The notes beneath the pieces were generated by a model that was given only the letters and a program-made list of their open reading frames with translations, did not search any database and had not been told where the DNA came from. DNA of 64,000 bases from Cynocephalus volans (taxonomy: Eukaryota; Chordata; Mammalia; Dermoptera; Cynocephalidae). A program made the translations under genes and the position numbers. Positions within the stretch are counted from its first letter, which is position 1. The number at the start of each line of letters is the position of its first letter. The stretch covers positions 104,408,001 to 104,472,000 of the forward strand of contig NC_084468.1 of assembly GCF_027409185.1 (NCBI RefSeq). The letters run 5' to 3'. This document shows positions 1-10,244 of this stretch, in pieces.

Positions 1-1030
1 AATAAGGGAATAGAGAATTTGAACAACACTATAAGCCAACTAGACCTAACAGACATATATGGAACATCAGCAGAATGCACATTCTTCTCAAGTTTATTCT
101 CCAGGATAGACTAAATACGAGGCCACAAAACAAGTTTCAATAAACTTTAAAAGTTTGAAATCATGCCAAGTATCTTCATTGACCATAATGAAATAAAACT
201 AGAAGTTAATAACAGAAGGAAAACCAGAAATTTCACAAATATGTGAAAATTTAACACACTCTTAAGCAACTAGTGGGTCAAAGAAGATATCACAGGAGAA
301 ATTAGAAAACATTCAATGACAAAAGAAAATGAAAATACAACATATGAAGACTTATGGATGGAAGAAAGGTGGTGTTCAAAGGGAAATTTTTAGCTATAAA
401 TACCTACATTAAAAAGAAGCAGTATCTCTAATCAATAACATAACTTTAACCTTGGTGAAATAGAAAATGAAGAGCAAACTAAACTTAAAGCTATCAAAAG
501 AAAGGAAATAATAAATATTAGAGCAGAGATAAGTGAAATAGAGAATAGAAAAACAATAGAGGGAATCAATGAAACCAAAAGTTGGTTCTTTGAAAAGATT
601 AACAAAACTGGCAAACCTTTAGTTAGACTGTCAAGAAAGAAGATACAAATAGCTAAAATTGGAAATAAAATGAATATATTACTACCAACATTACAGAAAT
701 AAAAAGAACTATGAGAGAATATTATGAATAAGTATATGCCAACACATTAGATAACCTAAATGAAATAGACAAATTCCTAGTGAAATGTCAATGACCTAAA
801 CTGACTCAAAAAGAAATAGAAAATCTCAACCAACCTATAGCATGTGAAGAGTTTGAATCAGTAATCAAAATGTCTCAACAAAGAAAAGTCCAGGACCAGA
901 TCACTTCTCTGGACAATTTTACCAAACATTTAGAGAAGAATTAACATTCTTTCTCAAACTCTCCCACAAGAAAAGAAGTGGAGGGAGCACATCCTAACTC
1001 ATTCTATGAGACTAGCACCCGGATACCAGA
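1..1030 (+). mobile_element. Old L1 ORF2 fragment (endonuclease to start of RT)
   Basis: Decayed LINE-1 ORF2 read on the plus strand with many stops and frameshifts. The order of recognisable pieces is the end of the endonuclease domain (the 'IDH' and 'SDHNxxKLE' surroundings near 110-210), the 'QNLWD'-like block near 345-400, the '[10 protein letters not shown]' block near 580-610, and 'KKSPGPD' near 885-905. It enters from the left edge of the window, so its 5' part is outside. Divergence suggests an ancient L1M-type copy. It is interrupted at about 1,030 by another L1 3' end and seems to resume at about 1,523. Confidence 0.8.
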
Positions 1031-1522
1031 GCCAGATAATGACATCATAAGAAAAAAAATCACACACATTTGCACACCTGTGTTTATAGCAGCACTATTC
1101 ACAATACCCAAGAAATGGAAGCAACTCAAATGTCCATAAACAAAATGTGTTATATGCATACAATGAAATATTATTCAGACTTAAAAGGAAGGAAATCCTG
1201 TCACATGCTACATCATGGATGAACCTTGAAGGCATTATGTTAACTAAGTCAGTGACAAAAAGAAAAGTACTGTATGAGTGCACTTACATGAGGAATCTAA
1301 AATGTTCATATTCATAGAAAGTAGAGTGGTGGTTACCAGGGTCTGGGGAGATGGGTATAAGGGGACTTGTTTAATGGGTATAGAGTTGTTACAGTTTTGC
1401 AAGATGAGAAAGTTCTGGATATATGCTTCACAACAGTGTGAATATGTTTGATGCTACTGAACTGTACATTTGAAAATGATTAATATGGTAAATTTTGTTA
1501 TGTGCTTTTACCGCTATTAAAA
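1031..1522 (+). mobile_element. L1 3'-end fragment nested in the older L1
   Basis: This is the end of L1 ORF2 ('FIAALF', 'KWKQLKCP', 'MEYYSDLK' equivalents at about 1,085-1,180), followed by an old L1M-type 3' UTR and ending in an A-rich run at 1,508-1,517. It is 5'-truncated. It splits an ORF2 that continues at 1,523 with the 'YRPISLMN' region. The flanks are too A-rich to call a target-site duplication. Confidence 0.7.
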
Positions 1523-1680
1523 AAATTACAGACCAATATCCTTTATGAACAAAGATGAAAAAATTCTCAAAAAGTTCTCAAATCAAGTCCAGGAGCATAT
1601 GAAAAGGATTAAATACCATGACTGAGTGAGATTCATCCCAAGAATGTCAAGGTGGTTCAATAGAATAAAGGAAGTCTGAG
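1523..1680 (+). mobile_element. Continuation of old L1 ORF2 (RT core)
   Basis: The plus-strand reading resembles the RT block with 'RPISxMN', 'KIL' and 'HDxVGFIPxMQGWFN'. It continues the element broken at 1,030 and ends near 1,660-1,680, where unrelated L1 ORF1-like sequence begins. Confidence 0.6.
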
Positions 1681-2244
1681 CAACAATCTTTAGGAGAAGA
1701 CTCAGACAACACAATGAAATGAGAAAAAAAAAATTCAGGATGTGAAGGACGAAATTTACAAAGAGATTAATACCTTAAAAAAGAATGTAGCAGAATTCCT
1801 GGAACTGAAGGATTCATTCAATGAAACAAAAAACACAGCCAAGAGCTTAAGTACCCTCTTTTACCCTCTCCTTCCTCACCCCCCATCCTTCCACACTGAC
1901 ATTTGCCTCCACTGTGTCTCTGAAACTTGTATTATGTGGTAGCACAGTGGGGGTAGGGAGGTATGTGCATAGCACATGGGATTGCTTTCATCTGGGGAGA
2001 GGTACAAACAGAACCCCCCAAGAGTACAGAAACTCAGAATACCAAAATAAAGCACTAGAACAAGTAGAAGAAGGAATTTCTGGTCTTGAAGATAGTTTTT
2101 TTCAAAATAACCCAGGCAGACAAAAAAAAAAAAAAAAAAAAAAAAAAGAAAGAAAAAATTTAAAAATGAAGAAAATCTAAGAGACTATCAGACAGCCTTA
2201 AGCACACAAACATTTGAATTTTGGGTGTCCCAGAAGGGGAGGAG
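1681..2244 (+). mobile_element. Old L1 ORF1 / 5' region fragments
   Basis: This is a mosaic of L1 ORF1-like text. A coiled-coil piece lies at 1,742-1,850 (reading KDEIYKEINTLKKNVAEF). A C/T-rich stretch and a 5'-UTR-like block at 1,915-2,040 closely resemble 11,880-11,990. ORF1 'EERISxLED' and 'ILGVPEGEE' equivalents lie at 2,050-2,244. An A run of about 26 bases sits at 2,121-2,146. Frames are broken throughout. The reading frame continues across the solo LTR at 2,660. Confidence 0.6.
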
Positions 2245-2653
2245 TGTCACCAAATCAGTACCCCGAGGGGAGACAGTGGGAAATGAAGAGACACACTTTA
2301 TGGGATTAGGAGGGCCTTTCAGGCTGCTGACCTGTAAGGCATCCTGGTTTATTTTTGGTTCCTTTTTATAAGCCAGTGAAAATAACATGGTACTGATTAA
2401 ATCAGTTATGTCTGGTACCAAGCTATTTATAGAACATTTTCAGCTGCCATGGCACTTGAAGATTCATAGCTAACTACTTATCAACAAAATAAGAACATAA
2501 GTTTCTCATTTACAAAGCTTCCAGGGTCCTGGGTTCAATCAAAGGTCAGACCTCAAGGGAGGGAGGAGGGAGAAGTAGGCAAAAGGGATGCCAGCCTTGC
2601 TGGCTTCCCTAGAATAGCAAGGACTTTGTCAGCTTGCTACTTAGTATCTCACA
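2245..2653 (-). mobile_element. Solo LTR with 6-bp target duplication
   Basis: A 409-bp block interrupts L1 ORF1. It starts TGTCACC and ends CTCACA (TG...CA), and GAGGAG flanks it on both sides (2,239-2,244 and 2,654-2,659). On the minus strand a TATAAAAAGG box (about 2,361-2,370) is followed closely by AATAAA (2,347-2,352), the order expected of U3-R. No internal retroviral sequence is present, so it is a solo LTR left by LTR-LTR recombination. The 6-bp duplication is typical of class II ERVs, but the family was not recognised. Confidence 0.65.
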
Positions 2654-2659
2654 GAGGAG

Positions 2660-3239
2660 AAATGTAAAGGCAAGGGAAACTTATTCAGTGAAGTAATAAT
2701 GGAAAACTTCCCAGGTATATGGAGAGGCACAGACCTTCATATCTAGGAGGCTCAAAGATCCTCAAACGAATTCAACCCCCCCAAAATCCTCTCCAAAACA
2801 CATTATAGTCAAACTGGCAAAACTGAAAGACAAAGAGAGAATCTTAAAAGAAGCAAGAGAAAAACATTAAGTCACCTATAAGGGAGACTGTATCAGACTA
2901 ACAGCAGACTACTCAACAGAAACTCTACAGGCCAGAAGAAAATGAGATGATATATTCAAAATACTAAAAGAAAAAAACTGCCTTCCAAGAATACTATATA
3001 CAGCAAGGCTAACCTTCAGAAATGAGGGAGAAGTAGTGTATTTTACAGACAAACAAAAACTGCAGGAATTCACCACTACCTGACCAGCCCTACAAGAAGT
3101 CCTCAAGGAAGTCATGCATCTGGAATCTGAAAAACAATAATCACTACCACAAATATACAAGAAAGAACAAAACCCACTTGTAGAACAAGAATGCAAATGA
3201 GAAAGAAACTGAATCTTACCACCACAAAAAACCATAATG
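2660..3239 (+). mobile_element. Old L1 ORF1 C-terminal region
   Basis: Resumes the ORF1 split by the solo LTR. Readings include an 'ENFP' block near 2,695-2,715, 'KLxKxKDKERILKxARE' near 2,810-2,865, 'AETLQARREWDDIFKVLKEK' near 2,915-2,975 and 'DKQKLxEFTTTRPALQ' near 3,045-3,095. Frames are broken. It ends at about 3,239, next to an antisense L1. Confidence 0.7.
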
Positions 3240-3965
3240 ACAGTGTAATAATGCCCCAGCTTTATTTCTGATTCTAGTAATTTAGGTCTTATCTCTTTTT
3301 TTTATTGGACAGCCTAGAAAGGTTTTCAAATTTTATTCATCTTTTTAAAGAGTCAACTTTTGGTTTTGTTGATTTTCTCTATTGTTTTTTAACTCCCTAT
3401 TTCATATATTTCTGTTTTAATCTTTGTTATTTCCTACTTTATATTTGCTTTTGTTTGCTCTTTTTCTATTTTCTTAAGATAGAAGTTCACATTATTGATG
3501 TGAAATTTTTCTTATTTTTAATATCGGTTTTTAAAGTATAAATTTTCCTCTAAGCACTGCATGATCCCTGCATCCTATAAATTTTGATATTTCACACTTT
3601 GATTTTTATCTCAACTCTCTAATTTTCCTGTATATTTCCTTTTACTCATTGTTTATTTAGGAGAGAGTTGTTTAATTTCCGCATATTTGTGAGTTTTCTT
3701 TCTTTTTTTTTGTCTTTTTGTGATCGGTAAGGGGATCGCAACCCTTGGCTTGGTGTCGCCCACACCGCGCTCAGCTGGTGAGTGCACCGGCCATTCCTAT
3801 ATAGGATCCGAACCTGCGGCAGGAGTGCCGCTGCGCTCCCAAGCGCTGCACTCTTCCGAGTGCGCCACGGGGCCGGCCCATATTTGTGAGTTTTCTAAAT
3901 CTCCTGCTATTATGGTCAGAGGACATATTTTCTATGATCTTAGTTTTTTTTATTGACTTGTTTTG
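3240..3965 (-). mobile_element. Antisense old L1 ORF2 fragment, split by a SINE
   Basis: T-rich plus strand whose complement reads as the ORF2 linker and endonuclease end: the 'KSTKSWxFxKINKxDK' region near 3,340-3,370 and the 'SDHN' region near 3,895-3,930. It is heavily decayed. The SINE at 3,700-3,878 inserted into it later, duplicating 18 bp of it. Confidence 0.65.
3700..3878 (-). mobile_element. tRNA-Ile-derived SINE, full dimer
   Basis: Minus-strand SINE. From its 5' end (3,878) it reads GGCCGGCCCCGTGGCGCAC, then a B-box (GGTTCGGATCC) and TATATAGGAATGGCCGG, then a second tRNA-like arm ending CCCCTTACCGATCA and an A-rich tail. The 18-bp target duplication catatttgtgagttttct is perfect (3,682-3,699 and 3,879-3,896), so insertion is recent relative to the L1 host. 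The right arm is complete, unlike the copies at 11,312, 16,754 and 55,320. Confidence 0.92.
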
Positions 3966-4110
3966 TGGCAAAAAAAAAAAAAAACCCACAAACAAGCAAA
4001 CAAAAAACCCCAGTTATGTTTGAATACACCAGCATTGAACAATCCAAACAAGAAATTAAGAAAACAATTCTATTTACAATACCATCAAAAAGAATAAACT
4101 TCCTACTGTC
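3966..4110 (+). mobile_element. Small L1 ORF2 fragment
   Basis: After an A run (3,970-3,984), a short plus-strand reading resembles the ORF2 block after RT ('KQEIKKTIxFTIPSKRINxLG'). It is probably the same element as 4,216-5,335, separated from it by the MaLR-like piece at 4,111-4,215. Confidence 0.45.
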
Positions 4111-4215
4111 TTAGTCCATTCAGGCTGCTATAACAAAATACCATAAGCTGCGTAGCTTATAAACAACAGAAATTTATTCTTATAGTTCTGAAGGCTGGGA
4201 AGTCTAAGATCAAGG
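4111..4215 (-). mobile_element. MaLR (MLT1-type) LTR fragment
   Basis: The pattern TTAGTCCATTCAGGCTGCTA, with ATACCATAAGCTG and AACAACAGAAATTTATT following, is the reverse complement of the 3' end of an MLT1-like LTR, including the AATAAATTTCTGTTGTT polyadenylation region. Only about 105 bp remains. Confidence 0.55.
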
Positions 4216-5335
4216 TGCCATCAAAGTAAACTGGTAGAAGAAAACATAGGGATAAGTCTTCATGACCTTGGATTTGGCAACGGATTCTAGATACGACAGC
4301 AAAAAAGCATAAGCAACAACAACACAATATATAAATTAAACTTTATCATAATAGAAACTTTTTGTCATCAAAGGAATTATAAAGAAAGTGAAAAGATAAT
4401 CTACAAAATGTTAGAGAATACTTGTAAATAATATATCTGATAAATGTTTAATATCCAGAATATATAAAGAACTCCTACAACTCAACAACAACAGGACAAA
4501 CAATACAATTAAAAAAAAGTTCAGAGGACTTGAATAGACATTTCTCCAAAGAAATAGCCACTATGCAATTGAAAAGATACTCAACACCATTGGTCATTAG
4601 GGAAATGCAAATCAAAAGCACAATGAGATACTATTTCACAGCTACTAGAATGGCAAGGATGTGGGGAAATTGGAACTCTTGTATGTAGCCAGTATGGAAA
4701 ACAGTTTGGAGTTTCTTCCAAAAGTGAAAACATAGAGGAACCATATGGTTCAGCAATTCTGCTCCTAGGTATATAACACAAAGAATTGAAAACAGGGACT
4801 CAGATACTTGTATGCCAATGTTCATTTCAGCTTTATTCACAATAGCCAAAAAGGGAAAACAACTCAAATGTCCATCAACAGGTGGATAAACAAAATGCAG
4901 TTATACATACAATGGATTATTTCTCAGCCATAAAAAGGAATTAAGTTCTGATGCCTGCTATGACATGAATGATCCTTGAAATAATGGTAAGTGCTTTTAA
5001 ATAATGCTTGAAAAGAATGCTAAATGAAATAAGCCAGACACAAAAGGACAAATAATCTATGATTCCACTTACATGAACTATCTAGAATAGGCAAAATTAT
5101 AGAGACAGAAAGTAGATGAGGGACTGACTTTGAAGTTTGGAGAATGGGGTGTTATTGCTTAATGGGCACATTTTCTATTTGTGGTTATGGAAAAGTTTTG
5201 GAAACAAATGGTAGTGATGGTTGCACAACATTGTGAATGTAATTAATGCCTCTGAATTGTACATTTAAAATGGTTAAAATGCCAAATTTTACTTTATATA
5301 TATTTTACTGCAGTAAAAAATATTTGAAATCTTTC
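4216..5335 (+). mobile_element. L1 3' part: ORF2 C-terminus and 3' UTR (old L1M type)
   Basis: Plus-strand reading with broken frames contains the ORF2 C-terminal blocks: 'SRIYKELLQLNNNRTN' (4,455-4,500), 'HFSKExxxAIEKILN' (4,540-4,590), 'REMQIKxxMRYYFTA' (4,605-4,645), '[20 protein letters not shown]' (4,820-4,880) and 'YTMDYFSAIKR' (4,910-4,940). An old L1M-like 3' UTR follows, ending near 5,335 in an AT-rich stretch. Confidence 0.8.
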
Positions 5336-5344
5336 TACTCTCCC

Positions 5345-6830
5345 CAACAAAAAGTCACTTTGGTCTCCCTTAGGGGATTAAATCAACCTTGAAGTTCTTT
5401 TTTCTTTTTCTTATTAATATTATTTTTGTTTACATTCTATGATGTTACAGAGCAGTTGGGAGGGAGGGGGAGAGGGGAAAGGGGAAGGAAATGGGATGGA
5501 AGAAAGAGGAAGGAGGAGGGGTGGGATTGAGGCCTGTGGCACCCCTCTCATTCCCACAGGGGAGACCAGGGGGCTTCAAGAGGTGGCTTGGTCATTGCTG
5601 GCTGGGTGCAGATGTCAGGGGCTGTGGAAAAAGCCCTTGCCCCCCACCACCCCAGCTTGGGAACCTGAGGCACTTCCTAAGGTGGCTTGGTGGTCATCAC
5701 TGGGCTGGTTGTGCATGTCAGGGGGTGTGGCTGAGGCCCTCAGACCCCCACCACTCAGATTTGGGAGAGACTGGGGCGCTCCCTGTGGCAGCTCAGTGGT
5801 TGTCACCGGGCTGCTTGTGCATGTTGGGGGGTGTGGCCAAGGCACAAGGCCATGGGACTGGTTGTGGGTGTTGGGGGGCATGGCTCAGGCCCCCTGCTCA
5901 ACCCCCTTTCTGGCTTGGTAGCCCAGGGGACTTCTGGCCCTTCTAAATGTTATAGGTGTTCTTTGGTGATGTGAGACCTTTACTAGTTAATATCAAACTT
6001 TGTCTCTAGTTGTGGGTTTTTTTTTTTTTTTTAAGTTCTGTATTGGGTTATTTGCTGTTTCCACCACTTCAGCTCTGCACTGGAACTAATTTGTTGTCCT
6101 TTGCTTACTTCTAAAATGGGGGAACTTCCTGTGGGGACTAGTACTTGAGCTGTGTGGTTGAGCTAAATTGTTGCTTTGCTGCTGATTCCCTGGAGAAGGC
6201 TTTTTGTGCAGCTCAGGTTTTAATGGTTGACTTTATAGGTACTTCCAGCTCTCATGAGATCCAGTGCACCTGGGTTGTGTGGAAACTCTGGTCTGGGCCT
6301 GAGTCTTGTAGCAAACTGCACTCATGCAGTACTATATTCCTGACCTGTCTCCACTGAGTGGTCCTACACTACTTGGGGGGGCAGATCCACTGTCCTTGCT
6401 GTGCCCCAGTGTTCACCTGGTGGGTCTGTCTCCCCACTGCCCGTGCTCCACACTCTTCCCTTGGGATGGGCCATGCGCTGGTCCCTTGTGATGACTCACT
6501 GGCCTCTGAGTGGCTCCCTTTTTTCAGTTGTTGTGGCTCCTCGGTCCTGTGTGGGTCCATGGGAACCCTATTCATTGTCTTGCTGGCCTGGGGGCCACAA
6601 AGGCCTTCTTCTCCCCTGATGCTTCCAAGCAACTTCATCTGAAGGGCACAGCTGTGGCTTTTGCCAGCTTCTGCTCTGTGTGCTCAGACGCTCCAGCCTG
6701 GAAGTGGCTGGGATTTGAATTGGTCAGAGCGGTTTTTTTCTTTTTCTCATCTTGGCTTCTCCCACCTTCGTACACTCTGTAGGTCTCTCCTCCTCTTCGC
6801 CTGACAACCTTTAAGTTCTAACATAAATAA
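5345..6830 (-). mobile_element. Antisense L1 5' UTR fragment
   Basis: The GC-rich plus strand parallels 18,840-19,850, the 5' end of another antisense L1. Shared landmarks include the GTATTCTTTG / GTTAGACCTTTACT block (5,950-5,990 against 18,858-18,895), TCTGCACTGGAACTAATTT (6,072 against 19,001), GGAGAAGGCTTTTTGTGCAG (about 6,192) and the 'CTGAAGGGCACAGCTGTGG' block (6,640 against 19,573). No ORF1 or ORF2 is attached, so this is an L1 5' end cut off from its body. Open frames of 150-160 codons here lie across a GC-rich minisatellite and are not considered genes. Confidence 0.65.
5587..5890. repeat. Minisatellite inside L1 5' UTR (about 100-bp unit, about 3.5 copies)
   Basis: A degenerate unit recurs with starts near 5,587, 5,685 and 5,791 and a partial copy near 5,850. 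Each copy carries a core like GGCTGGTTGTGCATGTCAGG followed by GGTGTGGC. Spacing is about 98-106 bp. VNTR-like arrays of this kind are known in L1 5' UTRs. Confidence 0.6.
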
Positions 6831-7024
6831 TCCCTGCAAGTGGGGCACATAAAGATGCAGTTCTGTTCACTTAAACTGTTGGAGTATTACCAGTGGTGAC
6901 TTCAAAGTTGGGGAAATATTACTTGATTTTGAAAAGCATGAGGCATAGGAAGTAAAAGTTAATGCCAAAGAGATAACCTAAATCAACTTAATAGGGAAAT
7001 GGGTACAGGCTCATGCTTAAATAG

Positions 7025-7443
7025 TGTAGTGGATTGAATATGTCCCCCCAAAACTTACTGAAGCTTGAATTGTGTCCCCCAAGTTTAATGTGTTAGAAAC
7101 TTGGTCCCCACTGTGACTATTAAGAGGGTGGGAAATCCTATTACAGTAATTGAAAGGTGGAGCCTTGAAGAGGTGATTAGACTGTAGGACCATGCTGTAG
7201 TGAATGGATTAAAAATGGTGGTTAGGGGCGTGGTTCTGAGGACTTGAAGAGAGAGGAGAGTCTTTCTCTCTGCTCTCTCTGCTTCCACCATCTTGCAATG
7301 TGAGACCCCTGAGTCACTGTCACCACCACCAGATAGACTTTGGACTTCCCAGCCTCAGAAACTGTAAGCAATAAATGTCTTTTTCTTTATAGATTACCCA
7401 GTTCCAAGTATTGTGTTATAACCAACATAAATGGACTAATACA
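7025..7443 (+). mobile_element. MaLR LTR (MST/MLT1 type) with 5-bp duplication
   Basis: Solo LTR of 419 bp, starting TGTAGTGGATTGAATATGTC and ending GGACTAATACA. It contains the MaLR landmarks CTTGGTCCCC, GGTGGAGCC, CTTCCACCATCTTG, a CAATAAATGTCTTT polyadenylation region and ATTACCCAG. The 5-bp target duplication AATAG is perfect (7,020-7,024 and 7,444-7,448). Between 6,831 and 7,019 nothing was recognised. Confidence 0.87.
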
Positions 7444-7448
7444 AATAG

Positions 7449-7712
7449 TGAACAGAGATATGGAATGTAGGAATAGCATATCAGAAGTACACCTTTTTTC
7501 TGCTGCTTCATTATTCCCTATACACTACACTCCATAAACAACAACTTCCTTCTCATAGAGTGACTCTCACCTGGAGTTTAAGGGTAATCCCTAGGAACCT
7601 AAGGGAATGAATTATCTGCTCCCCCAGGAAGAGAGGACTACTCCTCCGAGTATGAGAATTACTTCATCAACTGATAACCCAGGCAGACTAAAATAGATGG
7701 TGTGTTGGCTTT
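7449..7712. other. Unannotated intergenic DNA
   Basis: No gene or named repeat is visible in this stretch between the MaLR LTR and the SINE. Confidence 0.5.
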
Positions 7713-7730
7713 AGAAAAGCTAGAAATTGA

Positions 7731-7898
7731 GGGCTGGCCCGTGGCTCACTCGGCAGAGTGTGGTGCTGGTAACACCAAGGCCACGGGTTTGGATCCTATA
7801 TAGGGATGGCCAGTTCGCTCACTGGTTGAGCGTGGTGCTGACAACACCAAGCCAAGAGTTGACCCCCTTACTGGTCATCTTTAAAAAAAAAAAAGAAA
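7731..7898 (+). mobile_element. tRNA-Ile-derived SINE, dimer with full right arm
   Basis: Starts GGGCTGGCCCGTGGCTCACT (A-box region), has the B-box-like GGGTTTGGATCC, then TATATAGGGATGGCCAG, a second tRNA-like arm (GGTGCTGACAACACCAAG), CCTTACTGGTCATCTTT and an A-rich tail. The 17-bp target duplication agaaaagctag-a/t-aattg has one mismatch (7,713-7,729 and 7,899-7,915). It resembles the copy at 3,700 but has the GTGGTGCTGGTAACACC arm rather than the GC-rich variant. Confidence 0.93.
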
Positions 7899-7915
7899 AG
7901 AAAAGCTAGTAATTG

Positions 7916-8221
7916 GGAAGAATAGAACTCATAAAGGTTTCAACATTGCTACCTCACAAAATAGTCCTTCACAGATTCCAGCTCAAAAGATATAAAAAGG
8001 CTGTTGCTTGTTTCATAATGCTTATTCAGTGATATTACTCAGCTCTTCCTTAGCAACTTTGAGTCCTCATAAGCTATGCTAGTAAGGCTCTGTACATTGC
8101 CAAACCCAGGAACTCATTCAGTGTAACTCCAGGGCTATTTTAACTCTGTCATGGGCCCAAGGATACAAACCCAGGGCTCTTACTTTTATAAATCCCTATC
8201 CAATATCATATAAAACATACT
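7916..8221. other. Unannotated intergenic DNA
   Basis: No coding signal or repeat family was recognised here. Confidence 0.5.
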
Positions 8222-8548
8222 TAGAATGGCTTATTTCCTCACTTGTTTCAGGTTATTACTCAAATGTCACCTAGTACCATCTTACTTCCCTGACCATCCT
8301 TTTAAATTGTGTTCATGATCTCACCCTGGCATTCCTCATCCTCTTTCTTGCTTTGTTCTTCTGCATTGCATTTATACCATCTAATGTACTATATATTTAC
8401 TACTTCTTCTTGTTTATTATTTGTATCCCCTCCATGAAGACAGGGATTTTTGTCTGTCTGCTATGTTGTATTTCTAATACTTAGATCACAACTGGCATAT
8501 AGTGCCTGAATATAATAAATGCTTAGTAAGTATCAGTTGAATGATATT
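8222..8548 (+). mobile_element. L2 LINE 3' end
   Basis: The L2 3'-end pattern is clear despite divergence: ACTCAAATGTCACCT, CTTCCCTGACCA, a tract around TATATTTACT with TTGTTTATTATTTG, CTCCATGAAGACAGGGATTTTTGTC, and the terminal AATAAATGCTTAGTAAGTAT...TTGAATGA. Confidence 0.68.
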
Positions 8549-8589
8549 TTGAGTGAAAACTTTCCTGCATAACCACATTACATGAAATT

Positions 8590-8830
8590 GAATCTAGACT
8601 CTAGAACATATAGACTCTAGAACCAGACTGCTTGAGTTGAAATCCTGATTCAACCACTTACTGGTTATTGACCTTGGCTGAATTATATAACCTCTCTTTG
8701 CCTCATTTCCTCATGTGTAAAATGAGATTAGTAATAGCTTATTACTGTATAAGGTTTTTGTTAGGATTAACATGAGTTGATTATTGAAAAATATGTGGTG
8801 CATTGTAAATACCACGTAAGTGTTAACTTG
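8590..8830 (+). mobile_element. MIR SINE
   Basis: Core MIR features: AGACTGCTTGAGTTGAAATCC, ACCACTTACTGG, GACCTTGG, CCTCTCTTTGCCTCATTTCC, TCATGTGTAAAATGAGAT and a tail around AAGTGTTAACTT. Confidence 0.72.
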
Positions 8831-8839
8831 TAGTGATAG

Positions 8840-9760
8840 TAAGAGTTGCATTTAACTGTCTGAATTAGTGGTATGTTTATGAATGAAACATTTATTTGTT
8901 TTGCCCATCATTACTAGCTAATTTTAGATTTTACAATTTTCTCTTTGTATTTTGGAGCTAATTTGTATCTTCATAATTTTGGATGCCTTGAGCACTAGCA
9001 TTTTCGTGTACAGTTATAGATGAAAATAAGGATGGTCATTGGGCCCAGAGGTCATAAATGTACACCACACTGAGTGACAGTGTAACCCTAACCCTAGATA
9101 ACCATCTAGTGTTGAAGATGATGATGTTATTCTAGGTATTCTGATTCAGACCTAAGATGAGTCTTAGAATTTGTATCCATTTGAGGAAGTTCTTAATGAC
9201 CTAAATATCTCTACCAATTGTGTTCATCATCGAATACTTGATGCCTGATACATAAAAGTAGTGCTTTTTAAAAATTATTTTTTGTCTCTAAGTAAAAACA
9301 GCTTTAGGGAATTGGTTTAGGAGGACATAAAAGGAATCTTTTCTATGGAATTTGGAACTGAAGAAGCATGTAATAATTATCATTTCAAACTGCAGAATAT
9401 TGTATGTCAAACCTTTCTGCAACACTCTAGACACTGATGCAAAAAGAGATTGCATCGGAGACCTTTGAAAGAGTCCACGTCCTTTACCAGTAGATGGCAC
9501 TCTTATAGTTTATTTTAGAAAAAGCAAGTCACAGCAGAAGGTAAAGAAACATTTCATAACTGTTTGAAGCATCCATCTAGCTTCTTCCCTCCTCTTCCCT
9601 CCCATCCCCACAAAACCCCTTTCAATTTCCATTCTATCCCAGGCAACTATCTTACCCACCCATTCACCTCTCTTCAGGTGCCCAAGGAGGTCTTGCTCCT
9701 AGTCTCTCTAGTTGATCACAGGAAAATATTTTTTGTACTTATTAATAGTCAGCTCATGGG
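8840..9760. other. Unannotated intergenic DNA
   Basis: No gene or clear repeat was recognised. Two telomere-like hexamers near 9,086 are isolated, and the C/T-rich tract at 9,578-9,680 is low complexity. Confidence 0.5.
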
Positions 9761-9764
9761 AATA

Positions 9765-9925
9765 GGACCAGCTACATAATTTGCAGGGCCCAATGTAAAA
9801 TGAAAATGCAGGATTCCTTGTCCAAAGATTGTTGAGAATTGTAAAGCTATAACAGCAGAGCATTAAACTAAGCACAAGGCCCTTTCAAGCCTGCACAGGT
9901 CATACACCTATGAAACCAGCCATAC
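9765..9925 (+). mobile_element. Possible ancient DNA-transposon remnant
   Basis: The block containing TAATTTGCAGGGCCCAATGT, AAAATGAAAATGCAGGATTC and GCAGAGCATTAAACTAAGCA resembles a non-autonomous mammalian DNA transposon seen widely in placental genomes. I cannot name the family with certainty, and no terminal repeats were confirmed. Confidence 0.35.
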
Positions 9926-10039
9926 CATATCACTCAGTGATATTTCCTTCTCCCCACACATCCTCCATCATTCAAACACCCTCTTCTCTGTGACACACAA
10001 CAAAAGGGCTTCTTAAAAAAGGAAAACTCACTAAATGTT

Positions 10040-10215
10040 ATGCAATTATCATAAAATCTTAGCTCTGGAAAGGAATTTAGAGATATACTCCAATCTCCTC
10101 ATTTTCAAAAGATTGAACTACATTCCTAAGAGATTAGATAACCCTCCCAAAATCCCCAGCTTCTTATGTCACAGACTGAACCAGAAATACGAGTTCTTGT
10201 CTACCAGTCTAAGGC
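10040..10215 (+). mobile_element. Possible MIR/CR1-type remnant
   Basis: The order 'AGCTCTGGAAAGGAATTTAGAGAT', 'CTCCTCATTTTCAAAAGATTGAA', 'ACAGACTGAACCAGAAATACGAG' and 'CATTCTATCAC' follows an old SINE/LINE 3'-end pattern. It is weak and strongly diverged. Confidence 0.35.
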
Positions 10216-10244
10216 TCATTCTATCACACAGATTCAGTGAGAGA

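Noticed and set aside
5439-5946. Overlapping open frames of 151-160 codons in a GC-rich stretch
   Set aside because: They lie across a minisatellite inside an antisense L1 5' UTR; GC-rich repeats make stop-poor frames by chance.
9084-9099. Telomere-like CCCTAA repeats
   Set aside because: Only two hexamers; chance occurrence or a very small insertion cannot be told apart.
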